A DNA stretch of 64,000 bases, from positions 31,441,223-31,505,222 of the forward strand of contig CM038907.1 in assembly GCA_021904315.1 (NCBI GenBank), in the 5' to 3' direction. Source of the DNA: Sphagnum magellanicum. Its lineage: Eukaryota > Streptophyta > Sphagnopsida > Sphagnales > Sphagnaceae. Every line of letters begins with the position of its first letter. The first letter of the stretch is position 1. This document shows positions 47,601 to 59,104 of this stretch, in pieces. The position numbers and the translations under genes are program-made. The notes below the pieces were generated by a model. That model saw only the letters and a list, made by a program, of their open reading frames with translations. It did no database searches and was not told the origin of the DNA.

Positions 47601-50517
47601 ATTCAAGGCTACTGACGAAGGAGGCTTTCAGGGTGAAAAGTTCAGTCCTCCTGCACACTTATAGTTCCAACTGTAGATAGGAGGGCAGTATGGATTGTGC
47701 CACTAGGCAAAGCCTTGGATGTGAAAAGACACCTTAAGGAGTCACATTGATATTTCAGAAAATCCAGTTTGAATTGTTTCTTCAAACAGGTTGTATGTAT
47801 AGCAGTTATTTAATATTTGTGGCTTTGGGTGAGGTGTTTACAGACTGCAGGTGTCCCTCGTTCATTGCCTGACCCTCTCTTGAGAGAACAAGAGAAGCTG
47901 AAAAGAGAAGTGGAAAAACTCAAGCATGGATATGAGGAAGAGGTGAAGTTCTGAAACTGTCACAAAAGTCTCTGTAACGTGGTCTCAGATTGGGTACAAT
48001 GATTACTTGGTAGATCAGTTGAAAATGGAAGTCTAAAATGTTTTTATACAGATCTCACTACAATGAACACAGAGACATGTCTTTTGGTGATTTAAAAAAA
48101 TTTCCATGTCTGGCATCATGTGGAATGTTTCTGCATTATTTTGCTAATAAATTAGATTGTCAGAATCCAAGACAAATCTAACTGGCTTTGGACTCTAGCT
48201 CTTACAAGTTTTTAGTTTTGTGAGAGGCAGTTTGTTGAGGAAACTGCCTGCCAGTTTGTCTAGATCAGGCACTTGTTGGTGGTGTTATCTGTCAGCTTAT
48301 CCTGAAGGATGTTTGCTAACGCCAGCTATTTAGAATGTGATTTATGTGAGGATGAAGAATATGAGATAAGGTGCAATTCAACTCTGGTGTAGTAGGGGAA
48401 GACATGAAAGCTAGACTAGTAACTGACTCTATTTCTTTGCTTGTTTTGATTTGTTACCTCTGTCCAAAACTGAAGTGCTGTACATTGTTTTGATAGGAGC
48501 TGATTATATTGTTGGGTTTCAGGCTAAGAAGATCAAAGCAGAATACACCAGGGAGGCAGAGTTAATACGCAAAAAGTATGAGTCTTTGCTGCTGAAGGAA
48601 CATCATTCATTTAGCCTAAGACATCAAGAACTGCAACGGAATATTGCCAAGGTGGACTGCAATCGCCAATTGGTGGAAGCACTGAAGGTTCGGGAAGACT
48701 GTGTGTTGCAACCAGGTAGAACTAGTCCATTGCCCTAATAAATTACTGCTTGAATTGTATTTGACCCTCTTGCAAGTCACATATATCTTAGACAAGGTGA
48801 ATAAACATGGACATGTCCTTGCAGATGTTGCAGTTCGAGTAGGAGCAGTGCCAAATTCAATGATGGGTCTACAACAAGGCCCATCTTTCTTCAGTCCGCA
48901 GCAACCTTGTCAGCAGTCCTCTTCTGTTGGTCAGATGCAAGGTGGCCACACATCAGTAAGCCGGCCATCAAATTATGCTACTCAGTGTGTGAGCATGTTC
49001 AGCAATCCTTTGTTGTCACAAGGTATGAACTCGCAGGTGACTTTGAACTTCACTTGTATTTTACAAGGTCAGTTGCATGAGATGGTACTTTTTTGTGGAA
49101 GGATACATAGGTTGAAGACGCTAGCCAAAGCTAGTGTGCCTTAGAACCTCTTCCCTACACGACATGGCCACAGCCCCATTGTGTATTGAAGGATAAATAA
49201 CTATAGGGCATCCTGATCCTTTCTTTGATTGTTCATTTAGAGTTGTCCAGCTTGCAAGTAGTTGTCAGTTAGACCCAACAGGTGAAATGCTAAATTTAAT
49301 CAAGGTTTGTCAACCTAGTGTTGATTGTCACAGATTGAACCATCCAACCAGAGTGTAGGAATCAATGAATGAGTCTCAGGAAGGATTTTTCGACCCTACA
49401 TGGCCATTCTTTCACCAGAAACAGTAGCATCCGTCCTTGTGGGAGGCTAAACTGTGGGATCACACATGATCTCTTGATGGCTACCTGAACAGAGTAGATT
49501 TGATATGTTACCCACCCTTTATTGTTTTGCTAATTTTCATGAGGCATCTTCAGGGTTCTCTTGCTGATGATTTGTGTTTGGTTTTCATGGGACAATAGGG
49601 TCCACAGGCATGGTAATTGGCCGTCCAGTTGTAAATGTTAGCAACCGTATGGCTACTGGTTCCTATACAGCTGTTGGCAGCCCAACCGTGCCTGCCACAG
49701 CACCTCCTCCTCAACTGAACTTATCTTATCCTTCTGTTTTTGAGGCTATGCATTGGAACACTGGCCATCCAGGTGAGCATAACTAAGAATCTATAAGAGT
49801 TCTTAGTCAATAGTGTAGTATGTTGCAGCCTTATGATATATTGTGAAGGTGATTGAACATGGGGTGGTCCATAGAAGGTACTGAAAGCACATTTGGGGAT
49901 TGTTGGTTTAGGCTGCTCAAACAGATCTATCTTTTTTTGTTTTACGTTACATACAGTCTTGAGACTGAACAGGGTACAGAATTAGAGATGTGATTGAACT
50001 CACAGAAAAGGTGCAAATACCATGCAATCTGTTACTTGATCCCTGTAGTAAGAGTAACACTGTTGTGTGCTGGTGTTAAACAGCTGGCAGCAATGGTATG
50101 TCTCTGTCTTCGGTGCCACTGAGTCGTGCTGCTCATCAGAATCCAATGCAACATGGGACAATCACGAGTAATGGGACATTCCAAATGGAGGTACCCAGAC
50201 ATACAGATTTTTTACCGAGTTCTGAGATACGAAGACAAGCCTCAGGAATGAATAGAACCACATCAGTGCCCATTATGGCTGGAGGCGCATCTCCCAGTAC
50301 AGTTCCTAATGTCTCTCAGACTCCTGTAGCAGTGCCCACTGTGGCAAGCCCAAGGGAAGCCACAACATTCTTTCATGGGGTCACAAGGGAGAGTCAAACT
50401 CCACCATTGGATTCTCCACCACCTGTGCATCTTCCCCTTGTGAACAGTGCAAGTGCTCCTGTGCAAGAAAGGCCCATGAGTGTCATCTATTTGACAGATT
50501 CAGATGAAGAAGAATAA
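32653..50517 (+). CDS. MOM1: MOM1-like CHD3-derived protein: PWWP, 2 PHD, 2 chromodomains, dead SNF2 helicase, CMM2 (~3,600 aa)
   Basis: About 26 exons join in phase: 32653-32818, 32955-33457, 33617-~34388, ~34557-34758, 34948-35032, 35340-35429, 35814-35968, 36111-37361, 37511-37720, 37865-38440, 38579-39125, 39268-39549, 39809-39967, 40331-40594, 40735-40875, 41666-41962, 42119-42292, 42444-43220, 43342-43791, 44282-44395, 44885-~47450, 47851-47942, 48523-48715, 48825-49022, 49599-49772, 50084-50517. MOM1 is a nuclear factor that keeps transposons silent downstream of DNA methylation and descends from CHD3 remodelers. Three things tie this gene to MOM1: the degenerate helicase, the ALAV-CWLAADDLL segment after it (matching the LCWTAA region of MOM1), and the CMM2 coiled coil. 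Unlike Arabidopsis MOM1, it keeps PWWP, PHD and chromodomains. A stop codon directly precedes ATG 32653, so this is the first possible start unless an upstream exon joins at the TTCATAG acceptor. The intron near 34.4-34.55 kb and the long-exon donor near 47.45 kb are uncertain. Confidence 0.88.
35340..36140 (+). other. PWWP domain of the MOM1-like protein (~res 590-660)
   Basis: Spliced exons 35340-35429, 35814-35968 and the start of 36111-37361 read RRLVWIK-VDEDGLWWPAKLV, a spacer, then GKFVSLFQPEKGLQQF and RPFEPF. LWWPAK is the PWWP signature and the rest fits a five-stranded barrel. PWWP domains bind methylated histone tails and DNA. All three junctions keep phase. Confidence 0.75.
37327..38690 (+). 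other. Two PHD fingers of the MOM1-like protein
   Basis: PHD1 (about res 1065-1120) reads LCQQCKIGGELL, then IVCSWCGSRSCRKTYHLKC and FFCPSC. PHD2 (about res 1327-1375) reads CEECETGGELILCDGQGC, YHKECLVPPL and WFCSSC. PHD2 has the canonical C4-H-C3 spacing; PHD1 has a longer gap before its third Cys. Both are split by an intron right after GGEL, in the same phase. CHD3-type PHD fingers read the histone H3 tail. A Ser/Glu-rich linker (37865-38400) with ELEEGEIAP separates them. Confidence 0.9.
38990..39549 (+). other. Tandem chromodomains of the MOM1-like protein
   Basis: Chromodomain 1 (about res 1475-1520) includes EYFVQWKLYSHAHNKWVPER. Chromodomain 2 (about res 1545-1590, second exon) includes RVEWYVKWKGLGYEHCTWEP. 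Both have the WK-x-W aromatic pattern of CHD proteins. The exon junction 39125/39268 is in phase 0 and joins them directly, as in CHD3/PICKLE. Confidence 0.88.
39809..43220 (+). other. Degenerate SNF2/CHD3 helicase module, predicted inactive
   Basis: The order of SNF2 motifs is kept but their catalytic residues are not. LPPNQLDALN replaces the Q-motif region. Walker A (GxGKT) is replaced by GILVYEASQEKIV across the 39967/40331 junction. Motif Ia (ILIVVNVALVQSWERELHLW) is preserved. The DEAH box is VDEGW (40777-40791). LRQSCNHPFL and the RILIVSQ-ETRQLDILDKYM motif IV are clear. In lobe 2, motif V is shortened to KMGVHIVL and the arginine-finger motif VI (QxxRxxRxGQ) is replaced by LKKVHNEGEGG. 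IIYDSDGNPSND is retained. All junctions are in frame, so the fold is probably maintained without ATPase activity, as in MOM1. Confidence 0.88.
46366..46920 (+). repeat. Three in-frame ~70-residue Gln/Ser-rich repeats in the long exon
   Basis: Inside exon 44885-~47450 the blocks SPQGNQASQAS, SPQGNVASQGYSRLQ and SPLGNVGSQASSRL recur every ~210 bp (about 46387, 46596, 46806). Each is followed by QQRQH-SQTCVGGSASP-like text. They are coding tandem duplications (about res 2900-3085) in a disordered linker. Confidence 0.85.
47851..48715 (+). other. CMM2-like coiled coil of the MOM1-like protein
   Basis: Exons 47851-47942 and 48523-48715 join in phase 0 to give PLLREQEKLKREVEKLKHGY, then KKIKAEYTREAELIRKKYES and HQELQRNIAKVDCNRQLVEA. 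The heptad pattern and the RKKYE - L core match CMM2 of MOM1. In Arabidopsis, CMM2 self-dimerises and binds PIAL SUMO-ligase-like partners. This segment (about res 3254-3350) is the strongest evidence that the gene belongs with MOM1 rather than with ordinary CHD3 proteins. Confidence 0.78.
50479..50514 (+). other. C-terminal SUMO-interacting motif
   Basis: The last residues of the MOM1-like protein are SVIYLTDSDEEE followed by the stop. A hydrophobic V-I-x-L core followed by Ser/Asp/Glu is a classical SUMO-interacting motif. The position at the very C-terminus makes it accessible. Binding has not been shown here; this is motif inference. Confidence 0.65.
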
Positions 50518-52744
50518 TCATGGCCTTGTTTTGCTGCAGTTGTGTAGATGAATCAAAGCACCTTTTTTTTCATTTTGTGAAGCTCCTCACTCCTGACAAA
50601 GGTCCATGGGACTCACTTCTGTGAGAGAGAAAGAGGAGAGAGAAGTCTACCCCAAAATGTATTCTTTCTGACAAGACAAGCATCTTGTCACTCATGGGTC
50701 TTTTCCCCAGTAGGTCAGGAACTTGGTGCCTCCAACTTTACATTGTTGTACATCCGAGTTCGAGATATAATTCTTGTATCATATGGCCGAGATGATCAAA
50801 GCAGGATAGTTGCAGCCTTCTCATGTCAAACCCACCAACCCCACCTGTTCACACAGATAAAATGCTGATGGCTAGAGCTGAGGAACTGTGGCTTCTCTAC
50901 TGACTCGTTTGTCATACATCCAATTGTCATAGTGGGGAGCAATGGCAACAAGTCATTGCAATACATGATGAAGGTGATCGTCTGTTACTTTGTGAGCATC
51001 ACTCACAAGATGCACCACTCTATCATCCTTTTCTTGTTTGGTCTTTTGTGTGGCTGCAAGTGACATAACAGCAACCTTCAAAGTTTTGTTGTGCAATGTT
51101 CTCTGTGATCTCATAGAAGATGTTCATGCTGCAGTCAAAAGTTGTCTGTTGCAAGATAACTGTCAGGTTGCTTATCAGCTTGGTTTATGGAGAATATCAG
51201 GTGATCACCATTTTTGGGGCAGCAGGTTACTAGAACACGACTTGATGGTGAAGGTGAGTCATTTGAACTGAAATTCCAAACTTTCTGTCTTCCTTAATGC
51301 TTGACCTAGCAAGTACTCTTTCAGTTTTGCTTCCCTCTGTAGTCACATGTCAATCTTCATGCTTCCAGTTGCTGGTGATTTAACTTCATGAAGCTGGCCA
51401 TGGTGCAGATTCTGTGGGTGTTTTTGTTGGGCTCTTTGTTTGTGTTGAATAAGAACCGTGCACACCTGCTCTAGGTAACTTTCTGACACAATTAAGAGTG
51501 GTGGCCAAAACCATTCTTCTAGATTTACTATATGGATTATGCTTTGAGGATCTCCTTTTAGAAGCTGAAGTTCAAGCAGTGGTGGGGCTTCAAAATGTAG
51601 GAATTTTTCGATTTTTGGGATTTGATTCATGTATTGAAGTAACATGGCAATTTTTCTTTTTGCCAAATGATAGATTCATAATAGAGTGCCAAAAAGCAGT
51701 TGATTTGAAGCCCTAGAAGTGGTCTACTTTAGCAGTTCTTCCTCATGGCTGGCCACCTGCATCATCTTCCTTCAAATTGCAACATGCATATTGAAGAGTG
51801 TTCTCTGGTTTTTCTAGTTTTGTTCAGTATCAGCAAGAAATTTGGCTGTTGGGTTAGAGCTACAGTCAAGAGTTCTTAGCCTTCTGGTTTTGTTCCAAAT
51901 TAGTAAGGCTGTTGGGAGCTATAGTGAGGGTTATAGTGAGAGCTCTAAGTCTGAAGAAAACTGAAGTACACATCTAGAGACTTCTACACTTGGTGCTATA
52001 GAAAGTGTTGGCTAGCACGTGCCACTAGTGCTGCTGCCAAGATTGACAGGAATTTGCAGCTGTAAGGCATCATCAACAAGAATCTGGAGTGCCACTAACA
52101 GTATTCAAGGAGCAGCTGATCACTTGTTTTGAAAATTTGCACTAAAGCAGCTTGATAATCACTTACAGCGTTTGCACTCCTGACTTGCTCAAGCTCTTGT
52201 GAGGCTCAAGATTTTGCGTGCATGTTGAACGCTTTGGTGCCAGCTGCTTTTGGTGCTTGGGGACAGATTTTGTTCAGCCCTCCTTTGTGTCTCAAGTGGA
52301 GCCACCAAAAAACTTTGTTGGCATTCATTCTCCATCCCCTGTCGGTAATGGTGCTAAACTTCACCATCTTTTATCCTCTTTTAGCGAACATGGTTCTTGG
52401 TTAGCATAAGGCTTATGTGATTGCTGATGAAAGTTAGTGATTCCTGGCAAGTACTTGCTTAATGATTTTTTTTTAAAGTCACCATCCAATGTTCCATATT
52501 TGAAGCATAAGTTGATTTACAATGTGTATTATCTATTACATTGGAGAGGTTTAGCTTGGTAACAACCATTGTGTAGATAAGTTTGATTATCTTTCTCTTT
52601 CATTCTATGTCTTGCATCCCAAAAAAAAAAATGCAAATTTAGATATTTCATCTTGAACTCGTGTGAGAAAGATTTCACTCTTTCAATGGTTTTCATTTCT
52701 TTATTGAAAAGAAGTAGATTGATTGTCCATATACGACACATGTT
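50518..52744 (+). other. 3' flank of the MOM1-like gene; no further gene recognised
   Basis: Base composition stays gene-like to about 52440, so this could be a long or alternatively ended 3' UTR, or a decayed gene. The open frames (up to ~107 codons) show no domain. AT-rich DNA resumes after 52450. No clear AATAAA was found near 50517. Confidence 0.4.
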
Positions 52745-53370
52745 GGTACAAGTGTTGGTGAGTTATAACACTCCCAAGTGAATTTTCAGTTTGAAAAATT
52801 AGAGTCTCATAGTGTTTCAAATTTTCAAAACAAGGTTTGGGGATCAAACCTTATCTAAATTGGGCCTTTTTCTAAATTGTTGAAAAGATTTTGAAACATA
52901 GATATCCAAAGTGGGGTTGCATACCTCATTTAAATATCTGAAACACAAGTTATGGGCAAATGAATGGTTAGATTCAAACTAATAGTTGGTAGTCAAATTG
53001 TCAATTTCATTTCCAACCATTAAAACATTTGACATAAAGGTCAAATCGTTTTGATTAGAATGTGTAATATGGCGTTGAGAAGGTCTTTTGAAAGGCTATA
53101 CTTTGCCCATGAAAATTCTCAAATCAAAGTTCATATATGGGAATTATAAATCCACAAAGTAACAAGACTCGTGACTCAACAAGTTTGAAAAACTTCAAGA
53201 CTCTTGAATAAGTTTTGATAATTTATGCCATTCCAATGTAGTCCCCGTTGCCATGTATACAATATATTATAAGGTGAAACATGGTAACTCCTCCCAAATC
53301 TAAATTATGGTGAGCCATGTGAATGTGTTTTTCATGATTTTATTTCGACATCATTATTTTTCAATAATCA
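52745..53370 (-). mobile_element. Old LTR copy, reverse orientation (family of 56884-57704)
   Basis: Read on the minus strand, the segment contains TTTGCCCATAACTTGTGTTTC, AGATATCTATGTTTCAAAATC and an AAATTGACAATTTGACTACC block. All occur in the order seen in the copies at 16685 and 56884. The CG-rich parts of the young copy are AT-rich here. The ends are approximate. Confidence 0.65.
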
Positions 53371-56300
53371 CCTTGCTTTTTGGTTTTTACAACTTGATTT
53401 CGCTCTGAATTAAACCATGTGAGTTCATCTTGATCCCATCCTAAAGTTCTTAGACTTTTTTTCTTTATTGGAATTAAAAACCAAACCTTAGGTCTACATT
53501 TCATTGTAAGACCAAAAATCACTAGTGTTTTTTTACCTTGATACCATTTGACAAACCTTGGAGTGTGTCTTTATCTTCATTTATTGCACATGATTGTTCA
53601 AAAAAATGCTATAACTATTGTAATACTGAAATTACATGAATTTGAATGAAATTACTTTTACAATTAACAATTGGGTGTTACAACTAACAAACTAATTTTA
53701 CACCTTGTTTAAGGTTGGTATACATTTTTTTCTAATAAATGTTTTATATTTTGTTTTGCATTCTTCCCAAATTGTGTACATGTAGGATGAAATTTGCGTA
53801 GAATGTAGTGTGTAAAAGATTGGTATGAGCACTTAAAAAATTGTTAAGGTGAATTCAATTGTTTATCAATTGTTCCCAAAAATTGGGTCATTGTCACAAG
53901 CATCTTCATCATTGTTAGATTGACTTTATTTTTTATTAATTTAATTTTCCTAAAGTGAAATAAGCCTATTGGATTGGGGTTCATTTTTTTATCAAATATT
54001 AGATGCTAGAATTATGTTGGAAAGATTTAGAGTCATTTTGTTGATCATTTTATAACATTTTGATTTTTAATCATTACTTAATACAAATAAATTTCATGCT
54101 TTTCGAATCAATTTGTTCATGATGTTTAACTAGGTTTGTGGGCATAAGCATCACAACTAATCACCCTCAAATGTTTCACTATTAATTTTCTCCCACTTCG
54201 TGGTTCATGGAACATTCTTTTGAGTGGTTTACAAATGGATGTTTAAAAAAAATAATTAGCAATGGTCATAACTTTTAATGTTTCATATTAAATGGGGCTA
54301 GGTTGTGATGAGAAAACATGAATTTGGTTACCTTGACAATTGTGTAATTGAATTGCTCTACTATTTTGTGGTATTGGGATGTAAATTTACAATATGGAAG
54401 TTTGATGTTGAATTCTATGACTTGCTTCAAAAACTTTTGAGGTTTTTAAAACGTAAATTTACCTTCATTGGCATTCTATAAGATTAATCTTGATGTTTTT
54501 TGACTTTTTTTTCTGGTAAGAGCTTTACGTTATTTGGGCCTTGAAAAACATTATCCTTACTTATTCATAAACATGCAAATGGATGATTTGCAAAAAATTT
54601 TTTTATGACAACTCTGCTACAGGTTCATAACCTATATTGTCATTTAATTTCAACCTAAATTAGTCCTAATAGTTTAGTGTACCAAGGACATCCATATTTT
54701 TGGAAATGCTTCCTTATGTTGCTCGTCTTGCACACAATTTTTATTAAAAATGAGTTTTGTTTCCTTTTAATGTCATTACCTCTTAGACATGAGGTTGTTT
54801 GAATGATAAAAGTTTCACTTTTTTGGCACCTAAATGACCCAATCATTTAGGCCAAATGTCAAAATGTTTTCCAAAAAGAGTTGAACATTTTCCAACTCCC
54901 TCAATTAGGTGTCACATTGTAATTTGTAAAGCCAATTTTGTCTCAAAATAAATTTAACCACTTTCTTTTGGTTATTCTTAATACCATGTCTTTCTTATCT
55001 GTTAACTTAACAACATGGTATAGTAATGTTACCATGAAGTTGCTCTTGTTATTAAAAATGAATTTTGCCAATCCAAGGACATTTATTACACAAAATCAAC
55101 ATTTTTTCCTTCCTAATAATGTTAATATTCTTATATTCCCTCTTCCAATGGCTTCTTGATTATAATGATATTTCATGAACATCTTGACAAGTGGGGTTTT
55201 TTCATAATCTATTCACCACTTTTGTTCATGTCACCATCCCCAAAACTAATTTATCATATTGTATACCCAAAAGAATAGAAAAGGCAAACAAAAGTTTCAC
55301 CAATCCTTCATCATGGGCTTTGATGTTGTTATTCTAAGTTCACCTTTTTTTCTTCTAAATAGCCTTTTTTTGCACACTCTTTTGCCTAGTGACAAAACTT
55401 TTCATGATAGATACATGAGCTTTTGTTTATCTTTATCCTCTTTGTACTCGACTTTTTTCAATTGCTCATGAATTCAATGTAGTGGAAAATTGAAGAAACC
55501 CAACCCTTTTCTTTTGTTGCAAGTTATTTGTTTAACAATATGGTTGTTTATATGACTTTTGAAATGAATATCTTAATATCCATGGACTTTAACAAATGTA
55601 AAGAAATGAGGAAAAAAACTCATGACTTTCAAGCAAAGTAATCAACAAAACCTTGACCTTTAGCTCCACAAGAACGGGTGTTCCAATAAAATCTAGCTTG
55701 TTTGCCACAATTTCCAACTTGTTCAAGTGTTGTTTCATTGAATCACTTATATTTATTTTGAGAAGTGAGAAATTTCCTTGTCAAAAAAATTCATTGTTTA
55801 AACCTTTGTACTTCACATATCAATTTTGAGGGTCCTTTCATAACCTTTCAATAATAGCCTCCCTTCTCATGTTACAAATAATTAACTATTAAAAATAAAA
55901 TTTGTGCAATGAACTTGATTTTCCTTATTTTGGTAAGTGGACATTGTAGTTGTCTCATTTCTTTTTCAACTTTTTGTTGTTCCCATCCACCAAGTCCTCC
56001 ACCAAGCTCTACATTTCTCTAGCTTTTAACATCATCTCCATTTCAAACTTCTTAAGGTTGAAACCCTTCTTTCTAAACTTGTCCATGTAATTGAAGCATG
56101 AACACGTAAATACATAACCTACGAAATTTTACAATCCTCCACCATGACAAGACTAAAGTTCATATAATGAATAACAATGCAAAAAAAATTGAAGGCAAAA
56201 TTATTGGGATAGTAACGAAAGATTACCAAATTAAAAAAATGATTAAACAATGAATTCATATGAACCACAAAGTATTATATATATTATATACAAATTGAAC

Positions 56301-56883
56301 ATTTAAATCAATTTCAGTTTTAGTTAATAAAAATGTTGTGATATTAAAAATTTAAAGTTGAAAGAAATTGAAAAACATGTAAACACTTGTTATAAGTGTT
56401 AATGAATGTGTAGGGACTTGAAACTAACACATGTTACTACATAGAAATATAATTGTAGTATATTCTTTTTTTAAAAAGAAAGTTTTTAATTTTTTCTTAT
56501 TAATCTTGCATTCAAATGGCTTAACTATATTATTTGGTTTCATTTTTTTCATTTTTTCTCATGATTTTATTTGAACCTACTTTAAATGATAGAGCCATTA
56601 TGTAATCAATTGCTTGTTGAAGTAATGCAAAAATACTTGTTGAAGTTTTCCCTTTTTGTAATGCAAAATTATTTCAATGGCAAGTTGTAACAAGTGAACA
56701 TGCACCCAAGGATGCATTTCCAAATATGTGGATTCCCTTTTTATGTAAATATTTAAGAGTGTGAAGTTTCAAATTGAAACACATTTAAAAAAAATGAATT
56801 TTCAAGATTGTGAAAGTCCTTATGATATTGCAATTTCTTGACTTTAGTGTAGATGGATTAAGATGAAATGAATTATCCAATAG
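53371..56883. other. AT-rich gene-free interval
   Basis: I see no supportable gene. Minus-strand fragments around 54650-54850 and plus-strand fragments around 54940-55160 are short and unrecognised. They may be remnants of a transposon, but no motif supports a family. Confidence 0.4.
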
Positions 56884-57704
56884 TGACGCGCTCGTAAGTC
56901 CCTTGCTAGACCCACTTGAGGGTCCAAGTACGTTGAGTTGCGGAAAGTTGGGACTTGAGGGCCGCTCCCGACTTCCAGCACTAAAAGGGGGTAGAGGGAC
57001 GTGCTAGAAGTCCCGGGATTAGACTAGGAAGAGGGACAAGTATTATCTCACTCGAATCTGCATCCAAAACCAACCACAAGAGGGTTAGTTCACATTCGGG
57101 AACACCCTTGAGTGTTGGGACAAGCCACGGGCACTTGGACTCACTTGACTCATCACGGCCCGAACTTGGGGGAAGCCACCACCTTCCCCCATATAGTATT
57201 CTCTGTAGCTCTCCGCTGAGGCTACATTCAAATGGCTTTTTTTCCCGGGACTCCCAAGGAGGAGTCCCGAAATTGTCCCGGGTTGGAGTCCCGGGACTTT
57301 GGGAGCTCCTATCTCCCGGCTCCAACCTTCGATTGGAGTGAGGTCTAAACCAAAGTTGTAGCTCTCCTCGAGAGCTTTCCAACGTCGTGTCGCACTCCTT
57401 CAGCAAATGTCGGAAAGAGGTCGATTCCCGACTTTTTAATGGTCGGGAGTCAAATTGTCAATTTGACTCCCGGTCCTTCTTTTGCTCATAACTTGAGCTA
57501 CAGATGTCCAAATGGCACATGCGAGGCCATTTCGAGCATCTACATTTCAAGACCTTTCCATTGATATAAAGAACACCTCAATGCAAGGTGTTTCGACCCT
57601 TGAACTTGAGCTCTGAGTTTTCGGGAGTCCCGGAGGACTCCAACTTTCCACTTTTGGGGTTGTGAGTTTCATCCTCACATTTATCCCAAAGTGGGGTTGC
57701 GACA
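56884..57704 (+). mobile_element. Solo LTR with 5-bp target-site duplication
   Basis: The element starts TGACGCGCTCG and ends GGGGTTGCGACA, giving TG...CA termini of an LTR retrotransposon. It is flanked directly by AATAG on both sides (56879-56883 and 57705-57709), a perfect 5-bp duplication. No second LTR or internal coding region lies within the window, so it is a solo LTR left by recombination. It is GC-rich and CG-rich against its surroundings. It contains a 29-bp near-perfect palindrome at 57444-57472 and several CCCGGGACTCC-type inverted motifs. The superfamily (Gypsy or Copia) cannot be told from the LTR alone. The minus-strand open frame at 56981-57406 is a chance product. Confidence 0.88.
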
Positions 57705-59099
57705 AATAGTGTGAGAGTCTTCATGAGGTTGCAACATTTTAAGTTTGGTAATCATATGTGTTGAAGTGGAATGGATGTTCCAACATTGTTATCGTAAGGT
57801 TATGAACTTGCAACATTTTAAGCTTGGCATTGATGGATTGAGATGGAACGAATTTCATAACATTTTGTGACAATCATTGTCACATGCATGAGAATTATGA
57901 AGATCAATGATGAAAAAATAGACTTAAAACTAAATTTAAACACATAATATATAAACTTAAACAAAATCACAAAAGGCTAACAACAAGAACATCAAGTGTG
58001 CAAATAAAAATGCAAACAAACCTTTAATGTGATAAAACATGAAATATAAACACAAAAGGAATCTAATAAAACTATGGAACAAGATTGTATTTCATACTAA
58101 TGTTGAACATATTGAAGATAATGGGAGGTCCTACTTTTATTTGTACCCTTTGTGGACCTAGTTTGAAAAAGCTTTCATGAAGGTTTGCATGTGGCTATCG
58201 GGTACAGAACCTTTTTAAAAGACTTCCTAGTTACACGTGAATTATGAGTTAATAAGACTTAATTAAAAAAAACTAAGATTTAATTGTTCTTCAACTAAGA
58301 ATTAATTAAAAATGGATTTAAAAAACTTGGGAATAAATTAAGATTTAACTAAAAGTTAATTATAAAGGAATGAGGAGCTAATTAGAAGTGAATTGGAAGT
58401 TAAATGGGAATGAATATGAGTTAATTATAAGTGAATTACATGTTAATTATGAGTGATCTCTAGTGAATTACAAAATCATGAATGAAAATCCATGTGAATG
58501 AATTCCATTCATTAATTATCTGATCATGTTCAATGTTGATGTCTATGACATTCAAATTACATTTTTATCTTAACATTGATGAATAAAATTGAAATGAATT
58601 TTGCAACATGACAAACTTGTTGTCAAAAGGTTGTAACATCTTAAAATTGGAAATGAACAAAATAGACATGTTGATTTAAATTTGTTTTTGAATATTTGAC
58701 TAGTTAATTAATATAACAAACTTCAAAAAAACAAAGTCACCCACATCATTCATGAAAATATTCTTGGTGTGTGAAGAAAAATTAAAACTATTGATTAAAA
58801 TTTGAAGGTTCACACTTTACATCTCACTAAAAAGAGATTGTATGCATAAATTCAAGGTCTCACCATAATGCTTGTTTTGGTTGCCAAAATTGAAATTTTT
58901 TTTTACATTAATTATTAAACTTCAAGTGTCATGTATAGTTCATGTTGGCTAATTTCCATATATTTTGTGGGATTATAGATTTAGTTCCTTGAAAATAATG
59001 TAATATAATAGTTTGATGTTAAATTTCTTCTAGATTACAAACATAATTCTTCTCATGTTTTCTTCAAATTATTCATAATATGATTTTTTTTTTTGAAAA
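57705..59099. other. AT-rich gene-free interval with short repeats
   Basis: It contains a duplicated GTTGCAACATTTTAAG-TTGG block (about 57727 and 57808). A degenerate array of GTTAATTATGAGTGAATTA-like units runs from about 58230 to 58475. No gene is recognised. Confidence 0.5.
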
Positions 59100-59104
59100 G
59101 TCAA

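Noticed and set aside
48701-49144. 147-codon plus-strand frame as a separate gene
   Set aside because: Only 48825-49022 is coding, as an exon of the MOM1-like gene; the rest is intron read-through.
56981-57406. 141-codon minus-strand frame
   Set aside because: It lies wholly inside the solo LTR, antisense to it, and its openness follows from GC-rich inverted motifs; older LTR copies do not keep the frame.
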